Shown here piece after piece: positions 1 through 8,469 of a stretch of DNA of 64,000 nucleotides. The stretch spans positions 1 through 64,000 of the forward strand of contig NZ_JBMFWB010000007.1 in NCBI RefSeq assembly GCF_049965695.1. Direction: 5' to 3'. Positions within the stretch are counted from its first letter, which is position 1. Each line of letters starts with the position of its first letter. The translations under genes and the position numbers were made by a program. This DNA comes from Athalassotoga sp049965695. GTDB lineage: Bacteria; Thermotogota; Thermotogae; Mesoaciditogales; Mesoaciditogaceae. The notes below the pieces were generated by a model, which worked only from the letters and a program-made list of their open reading frames with translations, ran no database searches and was not told the DNA's origin.

Positions 1-339
1 CTATCAAATGAGATAAGAGATTCAGCGAATGATAGACAGGTCAGAATAAAATCAATTACGATTTTATTCGGAGATGTTGCGGGTACATGGTTGTACGTCG
101 CAATGTTTGCTTTTCAATTCATTCTGTTGTTTTACATGATCCTGATTCAAAAAATTTCTTTGCTGGGATTGGTTTCTTTACTTTCGATACCTTTTTATTC
201 GATGATTATAGTGAAACTTTTCTCAAAATCTTATGGTAAAATAGACGGTAAAGCGATCATGAATATAGATATTTCAAGTTCTAATGCAATGCTCATCTTT
301 GGAATCGGTTTGATAATCGGGCTTATAGGCAGAACTTAG
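1..339 (+). CDS. UbiA-family prenyltransferase, C-terminal part
   Basis: The reading frame is open from base 1 and ends at a TAG, so only the last 112 residues are present. Residues 3-12 read NEIRDSANDR, which fits the second Asp-rich motif (N-x-x-R-D-x-x-x-D) that binds the prenyl diphosphate in UbiA/MenA-type membrane prenyltransferases. Three or four hydrophobic membrane segments follow, ending about nine residues after the last one. Members attach a polyprenyl tail to an aromatic ring in the inner membrane. The next gene is a type II NADH dehydrogenase, which reduces quinones, so a role in making a (demethyl)menaquinone-like carrier is a reasonable inference. The exact substrate cannot be read from this fragment. 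Confidence 0.7.
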   Translation, partial: LSNEIRDSANDRQVRIKSITILFGDVAGTWLYVAMFAFQFILLFYMILIQKISLLGLVSLLSIPFYSMIIVKLFSKSYGKIDGKAIMNIDISSSNAMLIFGIGLIIGLIGRT

Positions 340-356
340 AGATTGGGGAAAAAATA

Positions 357-470
357 GTGACGCGTGATCGGTGATCGGCAAATAGCACATGGCAAATAGC
401 ATATGGCAAATAGCATATGGCAAAAACAAAACAGTGACGCGTTGAAAAAGACGGACGGAGGCGGAGAGTA
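357..470 (+). repeat. Mosaic extragenic repeat, copy 1
   Basis: This stretch has no credible gene and is built from short repeated words. Three tandem 14-base units of the form ggcaaatagcatat lie at 377-418, flanked by gtgacgcg-type words at 358-364 and 434-441. Bases 413-439 are identical over 27 bases to the reverse complement of 58902-58928. The right end, ggcggagag, is also the right end of the copy at 17668-17755 and, inverted, of the copy at 58747-58952. It is followed directly by an 18-base piece of another repeat (471-488). Confidence 0.75.
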
Positions 471-488
471 CAGGATGCCCTCTCGATG
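471..488 (+). repeat. 18-bp fragment of the structured hairpin element
   Basis: These 18 bases are the exact reverse complement of 42032-42049, which is one arm of the structured element at 41985-42060. The matching partner arm is absent here, so this is a truncated copy. It joins the end of the mosaic repeat and lies about 30 bases before the NDH-2 start codon. Confidence 0.6.
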
Positions 489-521
489 ATTAGGAATTTA
501 AAGTTGATGTGGAGGTGTTTT

Positions 522-1724
522 ATGGCCAAAAGCGTAATAGTCGTTGGAGGCGGGTTTGCGGGAGTTGAATTTGTCCAAAGATTGTCTAAAAAACTATCTT
601 CGAAAGATGTTGAAATTAGACTCTTTGAAAAAGAAGGCGATCAAACTTTCAGAACTGAAATACATAAATTTGCCTGCGAAAGGATAACTTTAGATGCTAT
701 CAAAATACCTTTGAAACGGATATTACCCTCTACCGTAAAATTTGAAAATGCCGAAGTTAAGAAAATCGATTTGCAAAACAAGAAAGTTTTCACGGATAAA
801 TCATACGATTACGATTTTTTGGTCGTTGCCGTTGGCAGCGATCCCAATTTCTTCGGAATTCCTGGCATGAAAGAAAATGCCCTATCTTTCTGGACTTTAG
901 AGGATGCACAAAGGATAAACGATCATGTGAAAAAAATCTTTGAAAATGTCAAAAACATCAAAGATCCAAATGAAAGGCAAAAGATGCTAACGTTTGTCGT
1001 CGGCGGTGGCGGGTTTACAGGTGTTGAACTCATGGGAGAATTGATGGAGTGGATCGACAAACTTTCCAAAATAAACGGAGTTGACAGAAAATCCGTGAAA
1101 TTAATGATAGTCGAAGCCTTGCCGAGAATTCTTCCAAACATAGAAAAAGTTGAAGTTGTGAATAAGGCCATCGAATATATGAAAGAATATGGTGTTGATG
1201 TTAGAACGAATTCAATGATAACAAACGTTTCGGCGGATGGACTGACTCTTAAAGCCGGTGAATTTATACCGACGAAAACGCTTATATGGTCAGGTGGAGT
1301 TCAAGGCTGTGCCTTTACCAACCAACTTGATCTCAAAAAGGATAAAAGGGGAAGAATCATCGTAAACGAATATATGGAAACATCTGATCCAAATGTTTAC
1401 GCGATAGGCGATGTGGCTTCTTACGTCGATAAATCTAACAAGCCTATGCCAGGACTCGTTGAATCTGCCATGCAATCTGCCGATGTTGCCGCAAACAACA
1501 TCATCGTTTCGATAAAAGGCGGAGCAAAGCAAGCACTTGACCTGAAATTGCACGGGAACATAGTTTACGTTGGGAAAAGATACGGGGTTGCAAACATAAA
1601 ATCTCTTGGGACTTTTGCCGGATATAGAGCCATCCCGATGAAACATCTTGTGAACATGCAGCACATGTTTCATGTCGGAGGTTTTGGCCTTGTCATGAAA
1701 TATCTTAAGGATCAGGTTTTTTGA
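522..1724 (+). CDS. ndh: Type II NADH dehydrogenase (NDH-2)
   Basis: A 400-residue flavoprotein of the two-dinucleotide-binding-domain family that passes electrons from NADH to a quinone without pumping protons. The FAD-binding Rossmann motif VVGGGFAGVE is at about residues 7-16, the NAD-binding motif VVGGGGFTGVE is near the middle, and the second FAD motif YAIGDVASY is near residue 290. The ATG at 522 is chosen because GGAGGT lies at 511-516; an in-frame ATG at 486 has no ribosome binding site and lies inside repeat sequence. It follows a UbiA-type gene, consistent with a quinone-linked role. The C terminus is short and may attach to the membrane by an amphipathic helix. Ferredoxin or rubredoxin reductase relatives are less likely given length and motif order. 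Confidence 0.8.
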   Translation: MAKSVIVVGGGFAGVEFVQRLSKKLSSKDVEIRLFEKEGDQTFRTEIHKFACERITLDAIKIPLKRILPSTVKFENAEVKKIDLQNKKVFTDKSYDYDFLVVAVGSDPNFFGIPGMKENALSFWTLEDAQRINDHVKKIFENVKNIKDPNERQKMLTFVVGGGGFTGVELMGELMEWIDKLSKINGVDRKSVKLMIVEALPRILPNIEKVEVVNKAIEYMKEYGVDVRTNSMITNVSADGLTLKAGEFIPTKTLIWSGGVQGCAFTNQLDLKKDKRGRIIVNEYMETSDPNVYAIGDVASYVDKSNKPMPGLVESAMQSADVAANNIIVSIKGGAKQALDLKLHGNIVYVGKRYGVANIKSLGTFAGYRAIPMKHLVNMQHMFHVGGFGLVMKYLKDQVF

Positions 1725-1729
1725 ATTTG

Positions 1730-1738
1730 TGGTATGAT
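1730..1738 (+). promoter_or_regulatory. Extended -10 promoter of the amidase gene
   Basis: TGGTATGAT matches the extended -10 pattern TGnTATAAT seen repeatedly in this window. A start of transcription near 1745 would leave a short leader with the GGGAGG ribosome binding site at 1755-1760. No good -35 hexamer is seen. Confidence 0.5.
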
Positions 1739-1770
1739 CTTTCCGTCTGACAACGGGAGGTAAATATAAC

Positions 1771-2427
1771 TTGAAAAAAATTATTGTGCCGGTGATTTTT
1801 TTGGTTGTTTTTTCGATTTCGATTTCTTTTGCGTCTTCTACAACTTCTACTGCCACTTTCATGAATGTACTTGCCGGGAAAATCATAGTTCTTGACCCCG
1901 GTCATGGAGGGGTAGATACGGGAGCCATAGGGCCAACCGGATTGCTTGAAAAAACCATAAATCTCCAGGTTGCCCTCGATCTTGCAAGCATACTAAAGGT
2001 TCAGGGTGCAAGTGTTTACCTTACAAGGGCAACTGACGTGTACGTTTCTCTTCAAGCAAGAATAGCGCTTGCCAACAACCTTCATGCTGATCTTTTCTTA
2101 TGCATGCACCACAATTCGATAGAAGGTGCTCCCGATATAGACAGGCCTCAGGCTTTTTACTGGAGCACAACGGACACTTCCGAACTTGCGGCAAAAATTT
2201 TTCTTGAAGCATTTGAGAATTTCACCGGAGTTCAGGGTGATCTTATTCAGGAAGAATATTACGTGCTCCAATATGCACAGGTACCCGCCGTTTTGATAGA
2301 ACCGTTCTTTATGTCAAACCCCGCAAGAGAAAAATGGCTTGAGAATCCGATCAACATATGGAAAGAAGCGCTTGTATACGATAACGGCGTTTTGAAATAT
2401 TTCAAAACGATATCGAATGGCTCATGA
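1771..2427 (+). CDS. Secreted N-acetylmuramoyl-L-alanine amidase (Amidase_3)
   Basis: A 218-residue zinc amidase that cuts the bond between muramic acid and the stem peptide of peptidoglycan. Residues 1-20 form a signal peptide with two lysines and a hydrophobic core ending near FASS. The catalytic domain follows directly: DPGHGG holds the first zinc His, LLEKT the zinc Glu, MHHNS the third ligand His, and LIEPFF the catalytic Glu. The start is TTG at 1771, ten bases after GGGAGG. There is no extra cell-wall binding domain, so the protein is about the minimum family length. It is transcribed from its own extended -10 element and is followed after 41 bases by thrS. Confidence 0.85.
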   Translation: MKKIIVPVIFLVVFSISISFASSTTSTATFMNVLAGKIIVLDPGHGGVDTGAIGPTGLLEKTINLQVALDLASILKVQGASVYLTRATDVYVSLQARIALANNLHADLFLCMHHNSIEGAPDIDRPQAFYWSTTDTSELAAKIFLEAFENFTGVQGDLIQEEYYVLQYAQVPAVLIEPFFMSNPAREKWLENPINIWKEALVYDNGVLKYFKTISNGS

Positions 2428-2429
2428 TA

Positions 2430-2438
2430 TGATATAAT
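2430..2438 (+). promoter_or_regulatory. Extended -10 promoter of thrS
   Basis: TGATATAAT is a perfect extended -10 element just after the amidase stop codon. Transcription would begin near 2445, leaving a leader of about 24 bases. That is too short for a T-box, so thrS is probably not controlled by a tRNA-sensing leader here. Confidence 0.6.
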
Positions 2439-2468
2439 ATCGAAAAACGATCTAAGAAGGTGGATCTT

Positions 2469-4382
2469 TTGGCGAAGTTGATTTTTGAAGGAAAATCTTA
2501 CGATGTAAATGAAGGGGTATTAAAAGAACTTTTAAGAGAAAATCATCTTGATTCAAAGATAGTCGGAGGTTCTGTCGGGAAAACACTTGTGGATCTTTTT
2601 CATACGGTTGAAAAAGATGAAGTGATCGATCTTTTCACGATGGAAGATCCGAAATCTGCTGAACTTTACAGGCACACTATGAGCCACATAATGGCTCAGG
2701 CGATAAAACGCCTTTACAAAGATGCGAAATTTGCCATAGGCCCAACGATAGAGAACGGTTTTTACTACGATATCGATGTTGATGTGCCTTTAAACGAAGA
2801 GGAACTAAAAAAAATAGAGACAGAGATGAAGCAAATCATCAAAGAAAACCTTCCTCTCGAAAAAATTACCATGAGTTCGGATGAGGCTATCAAATATTTC
2901 GAGTCTCAAAAGCAACCTTACAAAGTTGAGATAATAAAAGACATCGGTGATTCTTCCGTTACACTTTACAAACAGGGAGAATTTGTGGATCTTTGTCGCG
3001 GTCCTCATATTCCGTCCACCGGAATGGTTAAAAACTTCAAATTGCTCAACGTTGCAGGTGCATACTGGCGCGGAGACGAAAAGAACAAGATGCTTCAAAG
3101 GATCTATGGAACGGCCTTTTACAAAAAAGAAGACCTTGAAGGTTATCTCAAAATGCTTGAAGAGGCCGAAAAACGTGATCACAGAAAGTTGGGACCTCAA
3201 CTTGACCTTTTCTCGATTCATTCCGATGTTGCACCCGGCATGGTTTTTTTCCATCCAAAGGGCACAACGATAAGGCGCGAACTTGAGAAATATTGGAGAG
3301 AGGAACACAAAAAGGCCAATTACGTTGAAGTTGTTACTCCGATGGTCATGAATGAAACGTTGTGGAGACAATCAGGCCACTGGGATCATTACAGAGAAAA
3401 CATGTATTTCACGGAAAAAGAAAATCAAATGTATGCCATAAAGCCGATGAATTGCCCCGGCCATATAATGATATACAAATCTCAAACGAAAAGTTATAAA
3501 GATCTGCCGCTGAGAATGTGCGAACTTGGTACGGTTCATCGTTACGAAAGGAGCGGCGTTGTTCATGGTCTCTTCAGAACGCGTGCTTTTACTCAGGATG
3601 ATGCGCATATATTTTGTACTCAAGAACAAATTGAAGATGAGATAAAGGGTGTCATATCACTTGTTGATAAAACTTACAAACTTTTCGGATTTCCTTACAA
3701 GGTCGAACTTTCAACAAGGCCCGAAAATTCTATGGGTTCAGACGAAATATGGGAGATTTCCACGAGTGCCCTTAAAAACGCGCTTGATCATGTTGGCCTT
3801 GATTACCAGATAAACGAAGGAGATGGCGCTTTTTACGGGCCAAAGATAGATTTTCATGTTAGAGATTCGATAGGAAGAACATGGCAATGTGCAACGATAC
3901 AACTTGATTTTCTGATGCCAGAGAGATTTGAAATTTCTTACGTCGGTCCCGATAATCTTGAGCATAGACCTGTCATGATTCACAGGGTAATATACGGATC
4001 GATAGAAAGATTCATAGGAATTCTCATAGAACATTACGCAGGAGCCTTTCCGACGTGGATTGCCCCGATTCAAGTTATGCTTTTACCGATATCTGACAAA
4101 CACCTCGAATATTCCAGAAACATTTTAAGAATGCTTGACGAAAATGGAATAAGAGTCGAGATTGACGATAAACCGAGAAAGATAAGTTACAAGATAAGAG
4201 AGGCACAACTTCAAAAGATACCTTACATGCTCGTTATAGGAGATAAAGAAGTCGAAAATGAAAGTGTGGCTGTAAGACTGAGAAGTGGCAAAGACCTTGG
4301 CGATCTTAAAGTTGATGAATTCATATCCAAAATTTCTGAAGAAATAAAAAGCAGAAGTCAAAATTCGATTTATGGGGAATGA
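2469..4382 (+). CDS. thrS: Threonyl-tRNA synthetase
   Basis: Charges tRNA-Thr with threonine in the cytoplasm. The N-terminal TGS domain is followed by the editing domain with HTMSHIMAQA (the HxxxH motif) near residue 73. The class II catalytic core has MNCPGH with the zinc Cys, motif 2 in RYERSGVVHGLFRTRAFTQ, the zinc His in DDAHIF, and MIHRVIYGS near the last zinc His. An anticodon-binding domain closes the protein. Length of about 637 residues is normal. TTG at 2469 is preferred because AAGGTGG (2457-2463) is correctly spaced from it; the in-frame GTG at 2460 overlaps that site. The last codons overlap the upstream region of kal. Confidence 0.95.
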   Translation: MAKLIFEGKSYDVNEGVLKELLRENHLDSKIVGGSVGKTLVDLFHTVEKDEVIDLFTMEDPKSAELYRHTMSHIMAQAIKRLYKDAKFAIGPTIENGFYYDIDVDVPLNEEELKKIETEMKQIIKENLPLEKITMSSDEAIKYFESQKQPYKVEIIKDIGDSSVTLYKQGEFVDLCRGPHIPSTGMVKNFKLLNVAGAYWRGDEKNKMLQRIYGTAFYKKEDLEGYLKMLEEAEKRDHRKLGPQLDLFSIHSDVAPGMVFFHPKGTTIRRELEKYWREEHKKANYVEVVTPMVMNETLWRQSGHWDHYRENMYFTEKENQMYAIKPMNCPGHIMIYKSQTKSYKDLPLRMCELGTVHRYERSGVVHGLFRTRAFTQDDAHIFCTQEQIEDEIKGVISLVDKTYKLFGFPYKVELSTRPENSMGSDEIWEISTSALKNALDHVGLDYQINEGDGAFYGPKIDFHVRDSIGRTWQCATIQLDFLMPERFEISYVGPDNLEHRPVMIHRVIYGSIERFIGILIEHYAGAFPTWIAPIQVMLLPISDKHLEYSRNILRMLDENGIRVEIDDKPRKISYKIREAQLQKIPYMLVIGDKEVENESVAVRLRSGKDLGDLKVDEFISKISEEIKSRSQNSIYGE

Positions 4383-4383
4383 A

Positions 4384-4791
4384 ATGGCATACGAGGATTG
4401 GGATAAACCTTCTATAAGGATAAGAATCTCTGAATCAGATGTGCATTACGCAGGAGGGCTTGTTGATGGTGCCAAGATGATGCAACTTTTCGGGGATGTT
4501 GCAACTGAACTTTTGATAATTTCGGATGGAGACGAAGGACTTTTCAGAGCATACGATGCCGTTGAATTTTTGGCGCCTGTTCATGCCGGAGATTACATAG
4601 AAGTTTATGGCAAGATAAAAGAATTGGGAAAGACATCAAGAAAAATGTATTTTGAAGCGTACAAAGTTATTGCACCTGTTGAGGGACAGGCAGGAGCGTG
4701 CGATGTGCTTGCAAATCCTTTACTTGTTGCAAAAGCAAGCGGAACATGTGTTGTGCCTTTTGAAAGGCAAAGGAAAAGTCAAAGCGTATGA
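4384..4791 (+). CDS. kal: 3-aminobutyryl-CoA ammonia-lyase
   Basis: A 135-residue hotdog-fold protein. The family removes ammonia from L-3-aminobutyryl-CoA to give crotonyl-CoA in lysine fermentation. The block RIRISESDVHYAGGLVDGAK, then LFGDVATEL and DGDEGLF, is typical of Kal. The ATG at 4384 fits the GGGGA site at 4373-4377; an ATG at 4372 would overlap the end of thrS and has no such site. The gene overlaps kce by four bases (ATGA), so the two are translated together. The other lysine-fermentation genes (aminomutases, 3,5-diaminohexanoate dehydrogenase) are not in this window. Confidence 0.8.
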   Translation: MAYEDWDKPSIRIRISESDVHYAGGLVDGAKMMQLFGDVATELLIISDGDEGLFRAYDAVEFLAPVHAGDYIEVYGKIKELGKTSRKMYFEAYKVIAPVEGQAGACDVLANPLLVAKASGTCVVPFERQRKSQSV

Positions 4792-5615
4792 GTGCCGATA
4801 AGTTGATCGTTACCGCAGCCATTTGTGGCGCAGAAGTTACGAGAGAACAAACGCCTTACATTCCTTTAACGCCTGAAGAAATAGCAAATGAGGCTTTTTT
4901 GTCTTACAAAGCGGGTGCTTCAATAGTTCATCTTCACGTAAGGGACAAAGCAGGAAAGCCCACGCAAGATGTTGAGGTTTTCAAAAAAGTCGTTGACCTT
5001 GTAAGGACTAAATGTCCTGAGTTGATAATTCAGGTTTCGACGGGCGGAGCCGTCGGCATGACACCGGAAGAAAGGCTTCAATCGATATATGCGGGGCCGG
5101 AAATGGCATCTTTAGATACAGGAACAACGAATTTTGGAGATGAAATTTTCGTAAACGATATGCCTCTTATACGGCATTTTGCATCCAAAATGGCTGAAAT
5201 TAACGTGATGCCTGAATTCGAATGTTTTGAATTAGGCCATGTTTCAAATGCGTTAAGAGTCGTGAAAGAAGGTATAATAAAAGGTCATCTGCATTTTGAC
5301 TTTGTTCTGGGCGTCCCGGGCTCATGTCCCGCAGATGTGAGAAATTTGATACGTATGGTTGATTCAATTCCTGAAGATGCCACATGGACTGTTTCTGGCA
5401 TTGGCAGGCACGAGTTTGAAATGGCTATGCTTGCCATTTCGATGGGTGGTAATGTCAGGGTTGGACTGGAAGATAACATTTACCTGTCAAAAGGAGTTCT
5501 TGCGAAATCGAACGCTGAACTTGTTGAAAAAGTTGTAAGAATCGCAAAAGAATTAGGTCGTGAAATTGCCACTCCAATGGATGCAAGAAAAATTTTGGGT
5601 ATAAAAGATTCTTAA
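4788..5615 (+). CDS. kce: 3-keto-5-aminohexanoate cleavage enzyme
   Basis: A 275-residue TIM-barrel enzyme of the BKACE (DUF849) family. Kce condenses 3-keto-5-aminohexanoate with acetyl-CoA to give acetoacetate and 3-aminobutyryl-CoA, the substrate of the preceding gene product. Zinc ligands lie in HLHVRD near residue 46 and PEFECFELGH near residue 140; GVPGS and GLEDN are further family motifs. Pairing with kal makes Kce more likely than other BKACE specificities. It starts inside the kal stop (ATGA) and ends 21 bases before yajC. Confidence 0.85.
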   Translation: MSADKLIVTAAICGAEVTREQTPYIPLTPEEIANEAFLSYKAGASIVHLHVRDKAGKPTQDVEVFKKVVDLVRTKCPELIIQVSTGGAVGMTPEERLQSIYAGPEMASLDTGTTNFGDEIFVNDMPLIRHFASKMAEINVMPEFECFELGHVSNALRVVKEGIIKGHLHFDFVLGVPGSCPADVRNLIRMVDSIPEDATWTVSGIGRHEFEMAMLAISMGGNVRVGLEDNIYLSKGVLAKSNAELVEKVVRIAKELGREIATPMDARKILGIKDS

Positions 5616-5636
5616 TTGAAAGGAGGAATAATTCAA

Positions 5637-6059
5637 GTGCTTGACAAAATCGTATTGGCCGCAGCTCCAACTTCATCTGCTCCTCAATCAACTACACCAA
5701 CAACGGGTGGGGGAGATACAGGGATATTGACAATGATAATTTGGCTTGTGGTTATCGTTGCGATCTTCTATTTTCTGCTGATTTTCCCACAGAGAAGACA
5801 GAAAAAGAGTTTTGAGAATTTAATGAACAATCTTAAAAAAGGAGACACAGTTGTTACAGTTGGAGGAGTTATTGGGAAGGTAACGGATATAAAGAACAAC
5901 ACGGTAAAAGTGAGAACCGGAAATACCGAAATGGAAGTCACAAAAAGGGCAATTTCATCCGTTATCAAAAGCGATAGTTCTGACTCTTCTGAAACTAAAA
6001 ATAACGGAGATTCAAAAGATATCGATCAGTCAGAACCAAAAGATCCAACTGAAAAATGA
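5637..6059 (+). CDS. yajC: Preprotein translocase accessory subunit YajC
   Basis: A 140-residue membrane protein with a low-complexity N terminus rich in Ser, Thr and Pro, one transmembrane helix (about residues 30-52, IIWLVVIVAIFYFLLIF) followed by PQRRQKK, and the YajC cytoplasmic domain containing KKGDTVVTVGGVIGKV. An acidic Ser/Asp/Glu-rich tail extends the protein. It works with SecD and SecF at the Sec translocon, and those genes follow immediately. GTG at 5637 is chosen because AGGAGG sits at 5621-5626; an upstream TTG at 5616 has no binding site. Confidence 0.9.
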   Translation: MLDKIVLAAAPTSSAPQSTTPTTGGGDTGILTMIIWLVVIVAIFYFLLIFPQRRQKKSFENLMNNLKKGDTVVTVGGVIGKVTDIKNNTVKVRTGNTEMEVTKRAISSVIKSDSSDSSETKNNGDSKDIDQSEPKDPTEK

Positions 6060-6061
6060 GT

Positions 6062-6083
6062 GGAGGTGAATGGGCCTTAGGCC
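6062..6083 (+). promoter_or_regulatory. Distant ribosome binding site and mini-hairpin before secD
   Basis: GGAGGTGA at 6062-6069 is a near-perfect Shine-Dalgarno sequence but lies 20 bases before the secD ATG at 6090. Between them GGCC-TTA-GGCC (6073-6083) can form a small hairpin followed by TTTTT. Folding it would bring the site to normal distance. An ATG at 6070 opens a six-codon frame whose stop overlaps the secD start. Confidence 0.4.
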
Positions 6084-6089
6084 TTTTTG

Positions 6090-7526
6090 ATGAGATACGG
6101 TAGAATAAGGGCGGTAGTAGTACTTGGTGTTTTATTCGTTGTAATGTTCTTTCTGTTCTATCCAATGAATCCTTCCAACACAGGCTTATTTGCCAACATA
6201 CCTCTGGGACTGGACATAAAGGGTGGATCTTTGCTTGAATACACTTTTTCAGGTAATGTTACTCCAGATACCGCAAATCAGGTTGTGACGATTCTCAGAC
6301 GAAGGCTTGATGATGCCAATTTCACGGAAGCAAATGTTGCCAGTCTTGGAAATAACGGTATAAGGGTTGAAATTCCTGGTATAGACAATCCACAACAGGC
6401 TGAATCTTTGATAGGTCAAAGAGGAGAACTTTATTTTGCTCAGGTACTCGACACAGTTCAGTCGTCTGTTCAGCCGGCTCCAAAGATAGGTCTTCAATAT
6501 GCGGGCGCTCAATGGCTTAAAACATCAGATCCGAGCGCACCTCCAAACACATGGTATCTTGTGAACAAAAACATTCAGGTGGGTGCCGGAACGCTTCAAT
6601 TAAGCGGAAGTGATGTTTCAAATGCTGCCGCGGCCATGAACACGTCAAATGGCGGATGGGAAATAGACCTTTCTTTTGGTACAAAAGGATCACAGAATTT
6701 TTATCAGATAACTCAGGCTCTTGTGGGAAAACCACTTGCCATAGTGCTTGATAATTCTGTTTTAAGCGCCCCAGTCGTCCAGCAGGCAATACAAGGTGGT
6801 CATGCCCAGATAACGGGAAATTTCACCTATCAGCAAGCGCAGGAACTTGCTGCTCTTATACGCAGCGGTAATTTACCTGTAACTTTGAATCTAAGTGAGG
6901 AACAGACAGTTGGGCCAACCCTTGGTGCAGATGTCGTACGAACGAGCATAATCGTGGGATTGATAGGAATGGCAATAGTCCTTGCATATATGCTTGTGTA
7001 TTACGGACCGTTGATGGGTATGGTGGCAGATCTTGCACTTGTTTATAACGCATTCTTTGTGCTTGGCATGCTTGCACTTACCCACGGAATTCTCACTCTT
7101 CCGGGTATGGCAGGTATCATTCTTACCATAGGAACAACGGTAGATGGTAACGTCATAATTTTTGAGAGAATAAAAGAAGAGATGAGAACAGGCAAAACCT
7201 CTAAAGCATCTATAACAGCTGGCTTTACAAGATCAACGGCAGTTATACTTGATGCAAACATAACAACCTTGATAGTTGCCTTTGTGCTTTATTATTTCGG
7301 TACAGGATCTATAAGAGGTTTCGCAGTTACCCTTACGATAGGTATAATCGGAACGATCTTCACATCTTTGGTCTTTTCAAGGGTTTTGATGGATCTCATT
7401 GCTCCTGTCGTTAAAAACAAATACCTCCCATTAACATCAAATGCCGGACAGGTTAAACCTGTCGAGTCCAATCAAAAAAACATAACTTCTAATAACAAAA
7501 ATAAAAAGGGAGGTAATCAACGATGA
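6090..7526 (+). CDS. secD: Protein translocase subunit SecD
   Basis: A 478-residue inner-membrane protein of the RND superfamily. With SecF it uses the proton or sodium gradient to pull exported proteins across the membrane. It has one N-terminal membrane helix, then GLDIKGGSLLEY (SecD signature) and the periplasmic domain with LRRRLDDANFTEANV and GIRVEIPGID. The last third contains five membrane segments with TVDGNVIIFERIKEE, a conserved block. The ATG at 6090 follows an adjacent in-frame TTG at 6087; either may be used. The stop overlaps the secF start (ATGA). Confidence 0.95.
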   Translation: MRYGRIRAVVVLGVLFVVMFFLFYPMNPSNTGLFANIPLGLDIKGGSLLEYTFSGNVTPDTANQVVTILRRRLDDANFTEANVASLGNNGIRVEIPGIDNPQQAESLIGQRGELYFAQVLDTVQSSVQPAPKIGLQYAGAQWLKTSDPSAPPNTWYLVNKNIQVGAGTLQLSGSDVSNAAAAMNTSNGGWEIDLSFGTKGSQNFYQITQALVGKPLAIVLDNSVLSAPVVQQAIQGGHAQITGNFTYQQAQELAALIRSGNLPVTLNLSEEQTVGPTLGADVVRTSIIVGLIGMAIVLAYMLVYYGPLMGMVADLALVYNAFFVLGMLALTHGILTLPGMAGIILTIGTTVDGNVIIFERIKEEMRTGKTSKASITAGFTRSTAVILDANITTLIVAFVLYYFGTGSIRGFAVTLTIGIIGTIFTSLVFSRVLMDLIAPVVKNKYLPLTSNAGQVKPVESNQKNITSNNKNKKGGNQR

Positions 7527-8452
7527 GAAAGATGATAAATTTCGTCGGACCAAGGTATATATTCATCGGTATATCTTTGGCTGCCATAGCGCTTTCTATC
7601 GTTTTTATACTCGTAAAGGGATTTGATTTCGGAGTTGATTTTGCAGGTGGCACTATGATAACGGCCTCTTTCAGCAAGCCTGATCTGTCGATTGCCGATG
7701 TTAGAAGCATTTTTTCCAAAGCAGATCCTGCCTTTACGAATGCGAGCATAATTAAACTTACGTCTATGACCGCAAATGGCACGACTACCCAAAAATCGCT
7801 TTTTGATCTCACGGTAAAACAATTTTACAGTGCAACCGCAAGGGCAAAATTAAACGCAGATGTTCAAAGCGTTGCAAATAAACAAGGGTTGCAAACTAAT
7901 TTTGAATCTTTTGAAACGGTTAGCGGTTACGCGGCGGCAGGTTTGAGACAGTCGGCGATATGGGCATCTGTGATCGTTATGATAATTTTGCTTATATACA
8001 TAGCCATAAGATATCAGTTTATCTTCGGTGTCGGTGCACTGGCCTCTCTTGCTCACGATTTGATAATTACGGCCGGACTTTACTCGATGTTCTGGATAAC
8101 CTTCGATAGCACAGTCGTTGCCGCATTGTTGACCTTACTTGGATATTCGTTGAATGATACAGTCGTTGTCTATTCAAGGATAAGGGAAAATTTGAAAAAG
8201 ATGCATGGCAAACCAATCGATGAGATAATAAATGTCTCCATAAACGAAACGCTTTCAAGGACTATAAACACATCTTTAACAACTTTCATAGTGGTCTTCA
8301 CCTTGTTCCTCTTTGCGAGTTCAACTTTGAGACCATTTGCCTTTGGAATGAGTTTTGGAGTCATAACCGGTACATATTCTTCTATATACATAGCAAGTCC
8401 TGTTCTGATAGGATGGCTTTCAAGAAGAAGAAAGGCTGTGGCAAAAAGATAA
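7523..8452 (+). CDS. secF: Protein translocase subunit SecF
   Basis: A 309-residue partner of SecD with six predicted membrane segments. The N-terminal helix is followed by GFDFGVDFAGGTMI, the SecF signature, and the later GYSLNDTVVVYSRIREN block is strongly conserved. It overlaps secD by four bases and ends 17 bases before a strong terminator, so it closes the yajC-secD-secF set. Confidence 0.95.
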   Translation: MRKMINFVGPRYIFIGISLAAIALSIVFILVKGFDFGVDFAGGTMITASFSKPDLSIADVRSIFSKADPAFTNASIIKLTSMTANGTTTQKSLFDLTVKQFYSATARAKLNADVQSVANKQGLQTNFESFETVSGYAAAGLRQSAIWASVIVMIILLIYIAIRYQFIFGVGALASLAHDLIITAGLYSMFWITFDSTVVAALLTLLGYSLNDTVVVYSRIRENLKKMHGKPIDEIINVSINETLSRTINTSLTTFIVVFTLFLFASSTLRPFAFGMSFGVITGTYSSIYIASPVLIGWLSRRRKAVAKR

Positions 8453-8469
8453 ATACAATTTTACAAACA

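Noticed and set aside
323..529. Open frame on the minus strand across the repeat before ndh
   Set aside because: It consists of the mosaic repeat words and has no ribosome binding site; related frames occur in the other copies only because the sequence is shared.
2439..2468. T-box leader before thrS
   Set aside because: The leader from the likely start is only about 24 bases, too short for a T-box.
6070..6090. Six-codon frame before secD as a gene
   Set aside because: The ribosome binding site is too close to its ATG and the peptide is tiny; it is reported only as part of the leader structure.
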